Translations under genes and position numbers: made by a program
Source of the DNA: Phoronis australis
Lineage: Eukaryota > Phoronida > Phoronidae
DNA length: 64,000 bases
Assembly: GCA_002633005.1 (NCBI GenBank)
Contig: NMRA01000105.1
Span: forward strand, 1 to 64,000
Reading direction: 5' to 3'
Part shown: positions 22,934-33,061 of the stretch, one piece after another
How the letters are laid out: each line of letters starts with the position of its first letter
How positions within the stretch are numbered: the first letter of the stretch is position 1
Notes under the pieces: generated by a model
What the model was told of the DNA's origin: nothing
What the model saw: the letters and a program-made list of their open reading frames with translations, nothing else
The model's database searches: none

Positions 22934-25900
22934 TTAATAATAATAATAATTCAGTTTTGGAATTAATTATGGTAATTTTTCACTTATTTAGCGCATGATT
23001 ATAAAAGTGAACATCATTAACAGATGGCGCTGCATGCAAATTAGTAGCATCCTTAGTGAGTCATCAGTGGACCAACATAAAGCTGCATTTACAAATTACA
23101 CCCCTCTCAACGGGATCACCTGCAGACAGCACATTACCACACCCTTTGTGTTTCCAATGCAATAAACCTAATCTGGTGGAAATAATTACAAGTGTGATGC
23201 TTTCCAACTAAGATTTACACGCTCAGTTAACTCTAGCATGTCTTTATGAATAGGCTTGACTTGCTGCTTGGCTGGGGTAAGGCACCTCGCCTAGCCTAGT
23301 CTTGATGTAGCAAGATCTGTAAACGCTACATATTCTCATGGCATGAGGAAATTGTTTGCACATTGTGTACTAGAGTCTCATCAGTTCCTGTTGACTTTTG
23401 TGTTCAGTATTATTCGTATACTGTTAAACGGGAAACTTGATATTACGTTACTTCTCTGGCTGAATAATAGACTACTTGAGATGTTGTCTCTGTAAAGCTA
23501 ATATTGTTTGATATTTGCTGTGTTATGCTAGTTGATGAAAGATATGACCAGATGTATCCAGTGGTCTTTATGTCTTTCACACACAAATCTCTAGGGTTAA
23601 TGACAATATATTTTCCGTTTTAGCAACTGCTGCGTCAGAGTGCTGACACTGTCAAAAAAGTGTCGCTGGAGTTGGGTGGGTTGGCCCCATTCATTGTCTT
23701 TGATTCGGCTAACCTGGAGAATGCTGTGGAAGGTGCAATGGCCAGCAAGTTCAGGTGTAGTGGACAGGTAAAGTAGCCAGTAGGTGGACATTGATGAGCC
23801 AATGTTTTTTTAATGTATATTATGAAATATTCAGTACAATAAATATACATACCCAGAAAGTGCCTAGAGGCATTGTATCTGGGTTAAATACATACAAAGA
23901 AATCTATATTGTCAGCGTAATGCTGTGTCTTATACTGAGGCAACGCAACTACACATGGTCAGACAACAAAAATAAACAATTAACTTTGGTCATATTTCCA
24001 GATAGGTTGAGATAAAAATGGATACTGGACAATACAATAGCGTCACTGGGCTTAGCAGCCAGGATATTTTATTGAGTTGTGTCTGTCAGCAACGGCATGC
24101 CATCCACCCGTCAGAACCCTTTCAGTGTTGCCAACATCGCAACGTCTGGATTGCAACACACAGCTCAACAACAACTCTGGTAGCATGTAGCAGCAAAGCT
24201 TCGCTTTCGTTTTCTCTCCTGCATTCTCATTATCCTAAACATTCACGTTGTTAACTTGCTTATTGTCCCTTGTAGACTTGTGTCTGTGCCAACCGGTTCT
24301 ACATACAAGAGGGTATCCATGACCAGTTCGTCGCTGCTCTAGTCCAGAAGGTGGCAGCCCTGAAATGTGGGGACGGATCACAGGTGGGCATAACACAGGG
24401 TCCGCTGATCAACGCCAGAGCTGTGGACAAGGTGGAGGGTATCGTTAACGATGCCGTGCAGAAGGGTGCTAAGCTGGTACTTGGAGGCAAGCGACATGCC
24501 ATAGGTGACCAGTATTATGAACCAACAGTACTGACGGATGTGACTGTGGACATGAGATGTATCAAGGAAGAGATATTCGGGCCAGTGATTGCCATTATGA
24601 AGTGAGTGAACAAGTGGGTGTTGGTGCGGCTGTTACCCATAAAGCATTGCACCTTGCCATGAAGTTCACAAACATTTTAAGTCTGGTCTGCACGACACCT
24701 ATTGGGCACATCACCGGACCTAATGATGTGGCCAATAGGTGGCGTGCAGACCAGACTTAAAATGTTTGTGATCTGTATCTCCACACAGGTTTAAGATTTA
24801 CATATTTATGTTGCCATGAAGTATTGAGTTGTATTTGATAAGCAGTTGGATAGTACCTGTGTTAGCCCTGAAACATCCAAGTGCGACTGTTGTCATAGCA
24901 TTTATATTAACACTTTGCTATATTTTGCTTATGAACTTTCTCAGCACAGTTTAACATTATCAATATATACAAATAATTATGTAAATCGTGAACCGTCATG
25001 GAAATATAGATTGTAAGTCTGGTCTGCAGACCAAAATTAAAAATGCTTAAGAAGTATCAAAATTTATTTAAGAAAGAATAAGACAGTATTTATATTCCAC
25101 TTAATATAAACTGAATGTTTAACATTATATATACTTAAGAAAGATTGCAATTATACCAATTTTATGTGCCTCAGACTGAGTGGTATTCTGTGTATTCGTG
25201 AGCACTGTTCATTACAAATTCCTTTTGTTATTTTGTTATGATGGCTAGTTTCCCCATCCAAGCCCAAACTGGTTTGAAGGTTAAAACAAAGGTTATTTTC
25301 TAGGTTCAAAACTGAAGAAGAGGCTCTAGCTATGGCCAATGACTGCAGATATGGCTTGATGGGTGAGTGACTAGTGTTGTGGTTTTATGATTGTAATTGT
25401 AGATCAGAGTTCACTGTATGAAAAACTTCGTGAGCAATCAAGTACAGGTAAAAACTGGCTGTTGGATGATGATCTCGGATAGTTGGAGTTTGCCCATTGA
25501 ATTCCTGCTGCTTGGTCACCTATGTAATCCTTTACGATACCTCATTATGGCATAAAACGATGTGCCTGTTGACTGTTCAAAGCACAGCCAGCTGGCTCTC
25601 TGTTGTGTTGGCAGGCAATGAGGTAACTGAAACTTGTGCATATGTTGACGAAGTTAATTGGTTTTGGCTTGAATTTTCGTCTGTGTTATAGAAATAATTG
25701 CAGGCGGTCTGGTACAAGACATTTGTAGGCTGCTCATGTGGGCCCATTGCATTATACTAGATCCATCCTGGCTTGCTAAAGTGTATCAAAAAAGCTCAGT
25801 TCCAAATCACTCTTAAAACAATAAATTGAAAGTTGTCTTTAATCGATGTTGCTCATTTCCTTAGTCAAGCTGGCTCATGGTTGACAATGCATAGTTTTTC

Positions 25901-26610
25901 ACTATTTGACTTAGAGTTGAGGTCATTTATTGAGGTCCTAGATAACCTAGGCTATAATCCGGCATTCCGTCCAAGAAGCGGACTTTTGATTTAGACCACT
26001 TACTGCTTTGCTATAAAATTCACCAGATGGCAGTACACATCGAGTTGTACTGCCATCTGGTGACACAAAGTAGCAAACTTTTGATTTAGACCACTTACCG
26101 CCATGCAATTGGTCTCGCCTTGTTGAGAAGTGATTTCTGGGTAAACAACTAACAGTTCATTTACCCTTTTGACCCGATTCGTAAAATTACCCGCCATGAC
26201 AAGCCAGCTGGTAGAACCTGATCTCAACCAATCAGGAACTGTCAATTTTTTGAAGCCCTGAAATCATCTCCAATTTGACTTGGGAACAATTTGAGACCAA
26301 CTTCTCAACGATACGTGGTCTATATCAAAAGTGGAATTTGTAATGGAAGGGGGATTCATGGTATCTTTACCTATTCATATTTCATTGTATTCTCTTTCTA
26401 GGTTATGCATTCACGGGCGACATTGCCCAGTCTTTCAGAGTCTCTGAGAAAATGGAGGTTGGCATGGTGGCCATTAATGATGGGGTGATATCCTGTCACG
26501 AGGCGCCCTTTGGTGGGGTCAAGGAGTCTGGCCTCGGTCGAGAGGGGTCTAGATATGGCATCGACGAGTACCTGGAGATTAAATACATTGGATATGGCAA
26601 CATCAGTTAA
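16857..26610 (+). CDS. ALDH5A1: Succinate-semialdehyde dehydrogenase, mitochondrial type (10 exons)
   Basis: The product oxidises succinate semialdehyde to succinate with NAD+, the last step of the GABA shunt, in mitochondria. Exons: 16857-16977, 17697-17818, 18544-18627, 19567-19737, 20851-20967, 22531-22674, 23624-23767, 24276-24601, 25304-25362, 26402-26610. All are bounded by GT/AG and phases join to 498 residues, against 535 for the human precursor. Visible are DPATG-like [25 protein letters not shown], the cofactor loop FTGSTDVGK (245-253), the general-base motif LELGG (Glu269), and GQTCVCAN with nucleophile Cys303 and the neighbouring Cys305 of the human redox-switch pair. EEIFGPV and [20 protein letters not shown] follow. 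The start is uncertain. An acceptor at 16799 would add LSRRFLHQSFTHFVRRLSR, which looks like a mitochondrial presequence but has no in-frame ATG. Family and function are well supported by homology; splicing is inferred. Confidence 0.93.
19250..19502. repeat. About 52-bp minisatellite in dehydrogenase intron 3
   Basis: Five diverged units share the core TTGGTGTGTGAC and a TTGTACCAAGGGG-like start, at spacings of 49-54 bp. The array ends 64 bp before the exon 4 acceptor. Long overlapping frames across it on both strands come from the repeat and are not genes. Confidence 0.85.
19945..20190. repeat. Dispersed repeat E, copy 1 (intron 4)
   Basis: This stretch and 21825-22050 align over about 220 bp, with shared words such as TATGTCAATTTCAAAA and ATTTACAACC. 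Identity by eye is moderate. It has no coding capacity. Confidence 0.6.
20998..21499. mobile_element. MITE-like element with 6-bp target duplication (intron 5)
   Basis: The ends are the inverted repeat CAGGGCTTGGAAT (20998-21010) and ATTCCAAGCCCTG (21487-21499). The flanks are the identical hexamer TGGATT (20992-20997 and 21500-21505). The insertion starts 30 bp after the exon 5 donor. The 123-residue frame inside has no homology that I recognise. Confidence 0.8.
21825..22050. repeat. Dispersed repeat E, copy 2 (intron 5)
   Basis: Second copy of the intron 4 repeat at 19945-20190, in the same orientation and diverged. Confidence 0.6.
22094..22325 (-). mobile_element. tRNA-derived SINE, copy 1 (intron 5)
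   Basis: Read on the minus strand, the head resembles a tRNA. A TGGCCTGGTTGATAAG segment sits in the A-box position and GGGTTCAAGTCCC is a good B box. A roughly 150-bp unrelated body follows, ending in TACAACGTGTATCAGACCGCC. A second full copy is at 53996-54218 and a tail fragment at 25690-25752. RNA polymerase III would transcribe the source gene; this copy is an intronic insertion. Confidence 0.8.
22459..22539 (+). repeat. 40-bp tandem duplication of the exon 6 splice acceptor
   Basis: Bases 22459-22499 are repeated without change at 22499-22539, a 40-bp period. Each unit carries the pyrimidine tract, TATTGCAG and the first exon bases CTGGCTGAA. Only the downstream AG (22529-22530) keeps the conserved reading frame. 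The upstream AG (22489-22490) would add 40 nt and reach a TGA at 22536-22538. Confidence 0.95.
22893..22951. repeat. (AAT)n microsatellite (intron 6)
   Basis: About nineteen AAT units with one interruption (ATATTAAT). Confidence 0.95.
24667..24770. repeat. 104-bp near-perfect hairpin (intron 8)
   Basis: The left arm begins CACAAACATTTTAAGTCTGG and the right arm ends with its exact reverse complement. The arms run about 47 bp each around a short loop near CCGGACCTAA. A related shorter palindrome (TCTGGTCTGCAGACCA) lies at 25017-25033. It is probably a fold-back mini-transposon and lies 65 bp after the exon 8 donor. Confidence 0.85.
25690..25752 (-). mobile_element. SINE tail fragment (intron 9)
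   Basis: The stretch matches the 3' body of the SINE at 22094-22325 (AATAATTGCAGGCGGTCTG, then a GTGGGCCCATTGCA word). The tRNA-like head is absent. Confidence 0.7.
25979..26335. mobile_element. Composite MITE with internal hairpin (intron 9)
   Basis: ACTTTTGATTTAGACCACTTAC occurs twice in direct orientation (from 25982 and 26078), and its reverse complement (GTGGTCTATATCAAAAGT) ends the segment near 26333. Between the direct copies lies a 42-bp hairpin, 26021-26062, with arms CACCAGATGGCAGTAC and GTACTGCCATCTGGTG. This fits one MITE nested at the end of a related one. Confidence 0.7.
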
Positions 26611-26654
26611 ATAAATTTAAATAACTCTGTACTTAACTTTAATTAAAACCATTT

Positions 26655-26660
26655 AATAAA
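26655..26660 (+). promoter_or_regulatory. Poly(A) signal of the dehydrogenase gene
   Basis: AATAAA lies 45 nt after the stop codon. Another AATAAA overlaps the stop (26610-26615) and is probably too close to be used. The site is inferred from the motif only. Confidence 0.5.
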
Positions 26661-28054
26661 ATGGCATAATCGATTTTGATCATCGCGTATAACAAGTGGT
26701 ATAGCTCCAAAAGCCTTTGTATATGCAATTTGCTTAGGCTGGGCTAAGTGCTGGCAAGGAGTCCAACTGCGCTCTACAAAAACACTTTTCAACATGAAGT
26801 TATGGTTGGGCCTCCTTCATATCATCCTGGATCCACCAGTGATTTAGTACAAATTAAATATTTGATATAATTATTTTGTGTGTGAGTATTTTTGACCCGG
26901 TGACTTTTAAAGTGTATTTTTCAGTTTCACCATTCAGTGTGTGTGTTAGGACCATGCTACTCTCAAGAGTGTCTTTTTCTGGGTAGAGTTCTGTGACGTT
27001 AGGAGGTCACTAAAATCTAGCCAAAATCACATGTTCTCATTTAGAATACACGGCAATATCTCATGTAATCTCGCAAAGTCTTGGCTTTCAATGAGGTTCT
27101 AATGTTACTGAACAGAGGCCCTGGTATAGTGCGCTCTTACCTTTTGTGATCTGATGACTGACATAAAGACTAATACCTGAGAAATATGTAGGTCTTTCAC
27201 AAACAACTTGTACATTTTTCCATTCAGCTGTTGTTGTCTGGTATGACACATTGCATGCTCGTAGTAATCTGGTTTGTGATTATGAATTACTGAATGTTGA
27301 AATTGTAGGACTATGAAATGCTTGACTTGCAAAATACTGGGTATATAAAATACTGGATTATGAAGTAATTACGGTCTACGTAGGTATTTAGGCATATGTA
27401 GCTAGGCGCAATGTCTAAAAACAACCTTCTAGGCTGACATTTTGATTCCTGTTGTACTAAAATTTGTAAAGTACATTCTTGAGCGATGTTCTTGCAGGAA
27501 ATGTGAATAATTTTATGTTCAAAATTCATGATGTATTTGACTTTCCATTTTAAGTGTTTCCACTTACTGTCAAAGTCTGTGATTCAGAAAATTCAATAAT
27601 TCAACCATTAATCGTTAAATGTGACAATAGTCATGAAAATTAAACATTGGTGGTGTAATGATTTGAAATACAAGATTCATTCAATATAATGATTTGTTGT
27701 GATATGTTTTAAAATTGGTGCATTGTAGACTGCAAGGTCACCAATCAGTCCGTCTTTGGGACTGCTACTGCCCTCGAATTTAATTGGCCTTGACCTTGTT
27801 CTCGTTTTGTTCCTATTACCTTAATTCCCCCTTTACTTGGGCGTACTTCCAGGACAACTTTATCTGTAACAATTTGTTCTACCTTCTGGTGTGGAATAAG
27901 TTGATTTCAATTTCCTTCGGGTATCAAATTGTTCCAGAACAACTGACGTTCACACCAATTCTGTCCTCTCATAAGTTGCACTTGCAGCACCAGGGACTTT
28001 GTTAGGGTATGAAACAGAATATACCTTTCTGAAGGCACTTATTATGAAAATTAC
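26661..28054. other. Intergenic stretch between convergent genes
   Basis: About 1.4 kb separates the end of the plus-strand dehydrogenase gene from the inferred 3' end of the minus-strand peptide gene. No exon, RNA gene or clear repeat was seen. Confidence 0.45.
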
Positions 28055-28073
28055 ACCTCAGTGCAGTCAATTG

Positions 28074-28079
28074 TTTATT
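28074..28079 (-). promoter_or_regulatory. Candidate poly(A) signal of the peptide precursor gene
   Basis: TTTATT on the plus strand reads AATAAA on the minus strand. It lies about 120 nt inside the inferred last, non-coding exon, which starts at 28197 after a good acceptor ACATTTTAG. Confidence 0.4.
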
Positions 28080-28197
28080 TTTGTCATTGGAAGATAGAGC
28101 AGTGTAGATCTACATGAAAAGAAGAAATAATTGCCTAACTACATTTATGTCTTCATAATCTTCCGGGACATCCAGTCGCGTCTCCTGGGAGTCCAGT

Positions 28198-28552
28198 CTA
28201 AAATGTAGAAAATGGTTATGTAATACTGTAGATAATGTTTTTCCTGGTTTTTCAATGTTAACCAGATAACAAAACAGTACTTTATAAATTTTGTAAGGCA
28301 CAGTCTCTGTCGGCTTTGAGTGAAGAGATGCATTTCTGAAAGAAAAATTACGTAGTGGCTACGGCCATGGCTATTTTTTTGCATTCGTTCTGTAAAACCT
28401 CGTATGTAAACCGCTATGGCCTTATATTTGGGATCGTTTAAATGTTCCCAGCGGTTTACCGATTAGTGGATTGAAAATGCACTGACAGCCTTGGGAAAAT
28501 AATTGGTCAACGATACTAAAACAAGCTTATAAGTTGTCGTGAATTATCTTAC
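28198..28552 (-). other. Probable 3'UTR intron of the peptide gene
   Basis: Eight bases after the stop codon the minus strand reads GGCG|GTAAGA, a good donor, and ACATTTTAG at 28198-28206 is a good acceptor. Splicing this close to the stop would not be expected to trigger nonsense-mediated decay. If unspliced, the gene simply ends with a longer 3'UTR. Confidence 0.45.
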
Positions 28553-28560
28553 CGCCTTCA

Positions 28561-31419
28561 TCACTTGGCTTCTTGTTCTTTCAGGTATTGCTCCAAAGCC
28601 TTTGCCATTGCCGCGTTAACCTTTTGATCTGTAAACACACATTTCTCATCAACTTCTCGCCGTACATAAACAATTTTATGCAGATGGTAGCCCTACAACA
28701 AGCCTGGTGACGAGCACTCGATGAATGTTAGCCGAACAGTGTTTTTTTATAAATTTTATTACACTGTAAATGCGTGTTTTCAGGCGCACGGGCCTATTTT
28801 CTTAGATTGGCCATTCCGCATTTGGTGCATGTGTCTATACGCGAATCTGAAGTTTGCTCCTGTTTCTATTTACTCACCCCGTCCTTCTTAGTCAGCTCAG
28901 TTATTTAGCCCGGCGGGGTGTGCAGTAGAGATCCTTGGGAGTGGGCTTGCACTGCGCAGACTTGAAGCCAATGCCAACACTGGTGGACATATGAGCATGA
29001 AACTGCGACTACCTTTAGTTCTACAGGATGTCCCGAAAATGCTCTCACGTTTTAAATGATAATGAATAACGGCATTGTTGGTTGACTGACGAACAAGATC
29101 GCTGGTTCAAATCCATTATAAAGCGTGGGTCAAAAAAGGAATTGAGTCTATAAACCGTTGTGAATTTATTGTTTATGAACTTGGAAGGTGGTTTATTGTC
29201 TGCAGTTCCTTGGCATTCATTTTTTGAGTTTCCGATGGTCGATTGCACGATAAATTTTCGTTCTCCAAAACGAAGTTTGCTGGCATGCCGTTCCCGTCCC
29301 GTGTTTAAGCGCAAGCGCGTGCGTACGCACCTACTTTCATTGTATGCGCGCCGACTGGGATCCACAATACTAAAATTGAACTCCTCAATAAATAGCGCTG
29401 TTGTTGTCATTAGAAGTGAAAGTATATTTTTGGGACACTCTGTATGCCGCATCAGCGCCGTTTTAAAATTCTCGGCAATTTAAAAGTTACATGGCCAACC
29501 CCAAAAATCTCTTGAGCGTTTTGCTCAGCGAGTCCGGCTGGTGCTTTCGATGTTTGTTGGTTCGGACCAAATACATTGTAAGACCGATTGAGTTAAATGG
29601 CTTACATTCGTTTTTTGCTGCTAAATACCTAGGAAATACTGATTTATATGAATATTTACCAAATCCTTCCGCATTCCGTAGGTCTCTCAGTACGGTTTCC
29701 TTAACGTCATCGTCAGCGTTCTCCATGGCGTCTTGTTGTTCCGCATCGGTCATCTCAGAGAGCTAAATAGTGAGGTGCAATTAGTCAACTCATGTTGCCT
29801 TCAGTTCGTCTATTGGTTATTCGTCAACAAAACGAACTTAGTCACTTGGCCACGTGATGGGAAGCTCGGCTTGTGAATGTGAAAAGGGTGGACTCGAACT
29901 GATCAAGAACGGGCGAAAATGGCGGGGATGGTGGAATAGACGTTTTATACTTCACTGCGCCGAACACCATGTAAGACACATGTGTTGCCGAGAATATATG
30001 TGGCTAATAAGGTAAACGGGAGAACATCCCCTAGTACTTACAGGCAAAAGCAATTGCGCATTTGAATTGCGAGTGTTCATTTGTTCAAGATTTTTGGCAT
30101 CGAAATCAGTATAATAAACCAGTGTAATTCTTAGGATCGCATTGTTGGAAAAAGTTCCAAAACGCTAAACCCCAATCCCAAATATCCCTGCGCGACGTTT
30201 GTGAGTCGATTGCAACTAAAGAAATAATTAACTATTGTAAACCGATGAGAACACTCTTTTCTGAGACCAGCCCATTTTGGAACCTAAAACTCTTGCGTCG
30301 CAGCTATTCGCTCTGCTGGCTTGGCTAAATCGGCCTTGATACACGGTAAAATATCTTAAACTTATTTAATTGGTAGTCCCCGGCCATGATCTCAGCGAAT
30401 GTCTGACAGACAACACAGGTTGATTTGTAATAAAATTGCAAAAAATGCTACGGATTTTATTGTTTAAAGCTCTGGTCAAAGCTGTAACAATTAATTAAGA
30501 AGTCTTTCCCGTTCAACAGTAATCGGGAAACGTTGTTCACCGTAAAAGCGATATTGTCCCTTATGCATTCCTGGTACTGGAATTATGGGTTGATAATGAA
30601 TCTAATTTAAAAATGTATTTAGCAACACAACTAATTGAAAGTCGGCCGTTTTTACTTACATCTCTCTTTCCATACGGATAAGGTAAAGGCCTGAAATAGA
30701 GACAAGTCGTGTGACGACTGTGGCGTAACAGGTAGCAACCCGGAATTTCCCCTAATGTACGCCTATGGTTCTATATAACGAAAATTTCATAGTGTAGACC
30801 CCTTGTCTAACCTAAGTTGTCGCAATTATAATTTCTTAAGGTGTTAGGGTATCCCAAAGGAACAATGTCATCGAATATCGAATGTACATGTTGAGTGTTT
30901 CTTGAAATATTGCTCATCTGTCACAGCGACGTGTAGTCCGTCAGGGATACGATCACCAACTTGAATGGGACGATAACTTATACATCGTATGGACGATCAC
31001 TCAAATGTCATAGAGACCATCACGCATCGTATTTACGTTAGACGTAAATCAGTGAGATTTACTTTTGACATTATTCCTAGATTCTAACTCCCTGCTTTAG
31101 GGCAAGTCGGACATAAATTCAGGGCGTTATTCAAAACATGTGAGTTATTTAGGTTTGGTCATTATGTTTTGATTCTTACGAAACACTTTATGAACGTTTT
31201 TTAAGGAAGAAAAATAATATCGAATGTTTGCTCATTGAAAATGCATGTATGCACCGGATAGTTAATGTGAACTAAACAACATGACTTGACGATAAAAATT
31301 AGTACTTACGGGTATCTTGGCGCCCGCCACCCCCATCTGCGCCGACGCCAAGCGTCGCTTTCCATCACTGCACTCAAGATTACGGCCAACACAAGGAAGG
31401 CGATAATTGACTTGTTCAT
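28561..31419 (-). CDS. Secreted amidated Trp/Arg/Pro-rich peptide precursor (4 coding exons)
   Basis: Coding exons on the minus strand: 31310-31419, 30660-30690, 29660-29762 and 28561-28628. All have GT/AG ends and matching phases, giving 103 residues. Residues 1-23, MNKSIIAFLVLAVILSAVMESDA, form a signal peptide with an S-D-A cleavage site. Residues 24-43 are WRRRRWGWRAPRY plus PPLPYPY: six Arg, three Trp, no acid, no Cys. Residues 44-46, Gly-Lys-Arg, are a prohormone cleavage and C-terminal amidation signal. Residues 47-103 form an acidic, probably helical propeptide (16 Asp/Glu against 7 Lys/Arg). Signal, cationic amide, GKR and acidic tail is the order known from tachyplesin precursors; tunicate clavanins and styelins also have an acidic C-terminal piece. 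A neuropeptide is the alternative. I recognise no family. Exons as short as 31 nt hide it from ORF scans. Function is inference; the gene model rests on splice sites, phase and layout. Confidence 0.75.
29024..29442. mobile_element. Tc1/mariner-like MITE in the peptide gene's last coding intron
   Basis: The left terminus CAGGATGTCCCGAAAAT and the right terminus (reverse) CAGAGTGTCCCAAAAAT are inverted repeats flanked by TA on both sides (29022-29023, 29443-29444). This is the target duplication of the Tc1/mariner superfamily. The 419-bp interior encodes no transposase that I can recognise. Overlapping frames of 135 and 107 residues on the two strands are not supported as genes. Confidence 0.8.
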
Positions 31420-32964
31420 CTTTTAGCTGTAACACGAGAATCAAAAGTTGATCATGACAATAGAGGCGCTGCAGTTGCACTGAAGGCTTTACGTACAGTA
31501 TCAAAACCGTTGACACCCATGTCCCGTTCAAAATAGTTTGGTAATACGTGCCCATGCCATATACTAATATCGCAATTCGTTTGTTTTCGTAGTGTCAGGT
31601 CTTTGGCCGTATTAATTGCACTGGGTGAAAATGTGACGGTTTCGGGTAGTCCATGGTTGAATAAATCAGATTACACTTTTGTGAAACCCTGTTCTGATAC
31701 CATGTTTTGGATTCCTTCCAATTTCTTGACTGGATTCATCCAATAAACTCACATTTGATAAAAAGATGGGATGTAACGACAGTTAGTATTTATTAGATAT
31801 AAAAATTGGTCATTGACAGCGCCCAGTTACGTCGGTTAGGGAGCAATGCTGTCCTACTCTAATAAAGACAAATTATTTCTCATCAAAGAGTTAAGAGATT
31901 TATTTATACCCAATTAATCCAAAAATGTAGATTTTATGAAGTGTGTCTGAATGTAGCACCTTCTCATGAATGGTGCAAGATGCACAGTGACTAACAAATC
32001 TTTGCTTAACATTGGAATCTGATTCTGCTGCTGTTGCTATATGTAGTTTTTGCTTAACAGTCTGAGGATTTGATACATTTTAACGTTATATGTTGCTAAA
32101 TCTTAGTTGCGTTGACGTAGCCTTTAGTAAACGTAATACACCTACAGAGTGTTTCTTTTGTGTCTTGGCAACCCTCATGTCTACTAACAGAAAATTAATA
32201 CCTCCATACCGTGTTCTGCCGTGTTCAAAACGAAAGTATTTCATGACCATAATGTTGAAAAGTTCATTTTCCTGCAGAATTGTTATCAGCTGGATGACAG
32301 ATGGCCTTCACCCAGGCTGTACAAGCCCTTCGTTTCATTGGTTCCCCTTGTTGGATGCGCGCGTGTAAGGGCAAGGACATGACGATAATACATCGCGTTA
32401 TTTTTTCACGTACTGCTACTGATTGTTAAAAAACTTCTTCAAATTACAAACATAATAATCAGTTTTGACCTCAGGTGTTTTGCTCCTGCGGGGATTTGGC
32501 CACTTACAAATGGCGGGTGAGCAACTATTTTGTTGACAAAATATTGCAGGTGGAGACGACGGTTAAAACGATTTGTTTTTTAAAATAGTTTTAAGTTGTA
32601 AGATAAGGATGTAAAAAGGTTTGACAGAGAAAATAAGGTGTTTGAACACTGGGCTCTTTAAAATCACAAGTTGTGAACTAAATAAAGTACATGAATAGTT
32701 GTTGAGATATTATTTTAATTGTTTATTTCATTTTGTTGCTGTTTGCTGTGACCGAAAATCAAAATCATGATGGCTCTAGAATGTTGTTGGGAGGGGGGAC
32801 AGACCAAAGTTCTCAGAGCACTAACACATGCACAACCCCCCCCCCCCAAGACGGCGTTTTTTACTTCTAATCGGCGACCTCCCCGCCTCCCATGAAAGAA
32901 CACTACTCGAAGGTAAACCAGCGCATGAAAAGAAATGAAAACTCCAATCTACAAAAATACTTAC

Positions 32965-33012
32965 CACGTCTTCAAGGAGTCTTAAGAGCGACCAAAAATC
33001 TTGATGAGATGA
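32965..33012 (-). other. 5'UTR exon of the peptide gene (start approximate)
   Basis: About 25-30 bp after the TATA box comes a short leader ending GACGTG|GTAAGT (donor 32963-32964). It would join the acceptor TTACAG before 31426, which leaves only CTAAAAG before the ATG. The exact transcription start is not visible. Confidence 0.55.
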
Positions 33013-33034
33013 TGATTGAGCTGTAGCCCACGTG

Positions 33035-33061
33035 CTATTTTATAGAGTTGAGAGCGATTGG
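33035..33061 (-). promoter_or_regulatory. TATA/CCAAT core promoter of the peptide gene
   Basis: On the minus strand, TATAAAATAG (33035-33044) is preceded by CCAAT (33057-33061). The TATA box sits the right distance from the leader exon and donor at 32965. A TATA promoter suits an inducible or tissue-specific secreted peptide gene. Confidence 0.6.

Noticed and set aside
29045-29483. Overlapping ORFs of 135 (-) and 107 (+) residues
   Set aside because: They lie inside or across the TA-flanked MITE within an intron of the peptide gene and encode no known transposase.
29487-29753. 88-residue minus-strand ORF starting MTDAEQQD as a stand-alone gene
   Set aside because: It is the third coding exon of the peptide precursor read through its donor at 29658-29659. 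The exon begins three codons upstream of this Met, after the acceptor at 29763-29764.
31262-31555. 97-residue minus-strand ORF overlapping the signal-peptide exon
   Set aside because: It uses another frame. The overlapping frame has a signal peptide, splice sites and phase agreement with three further exons.
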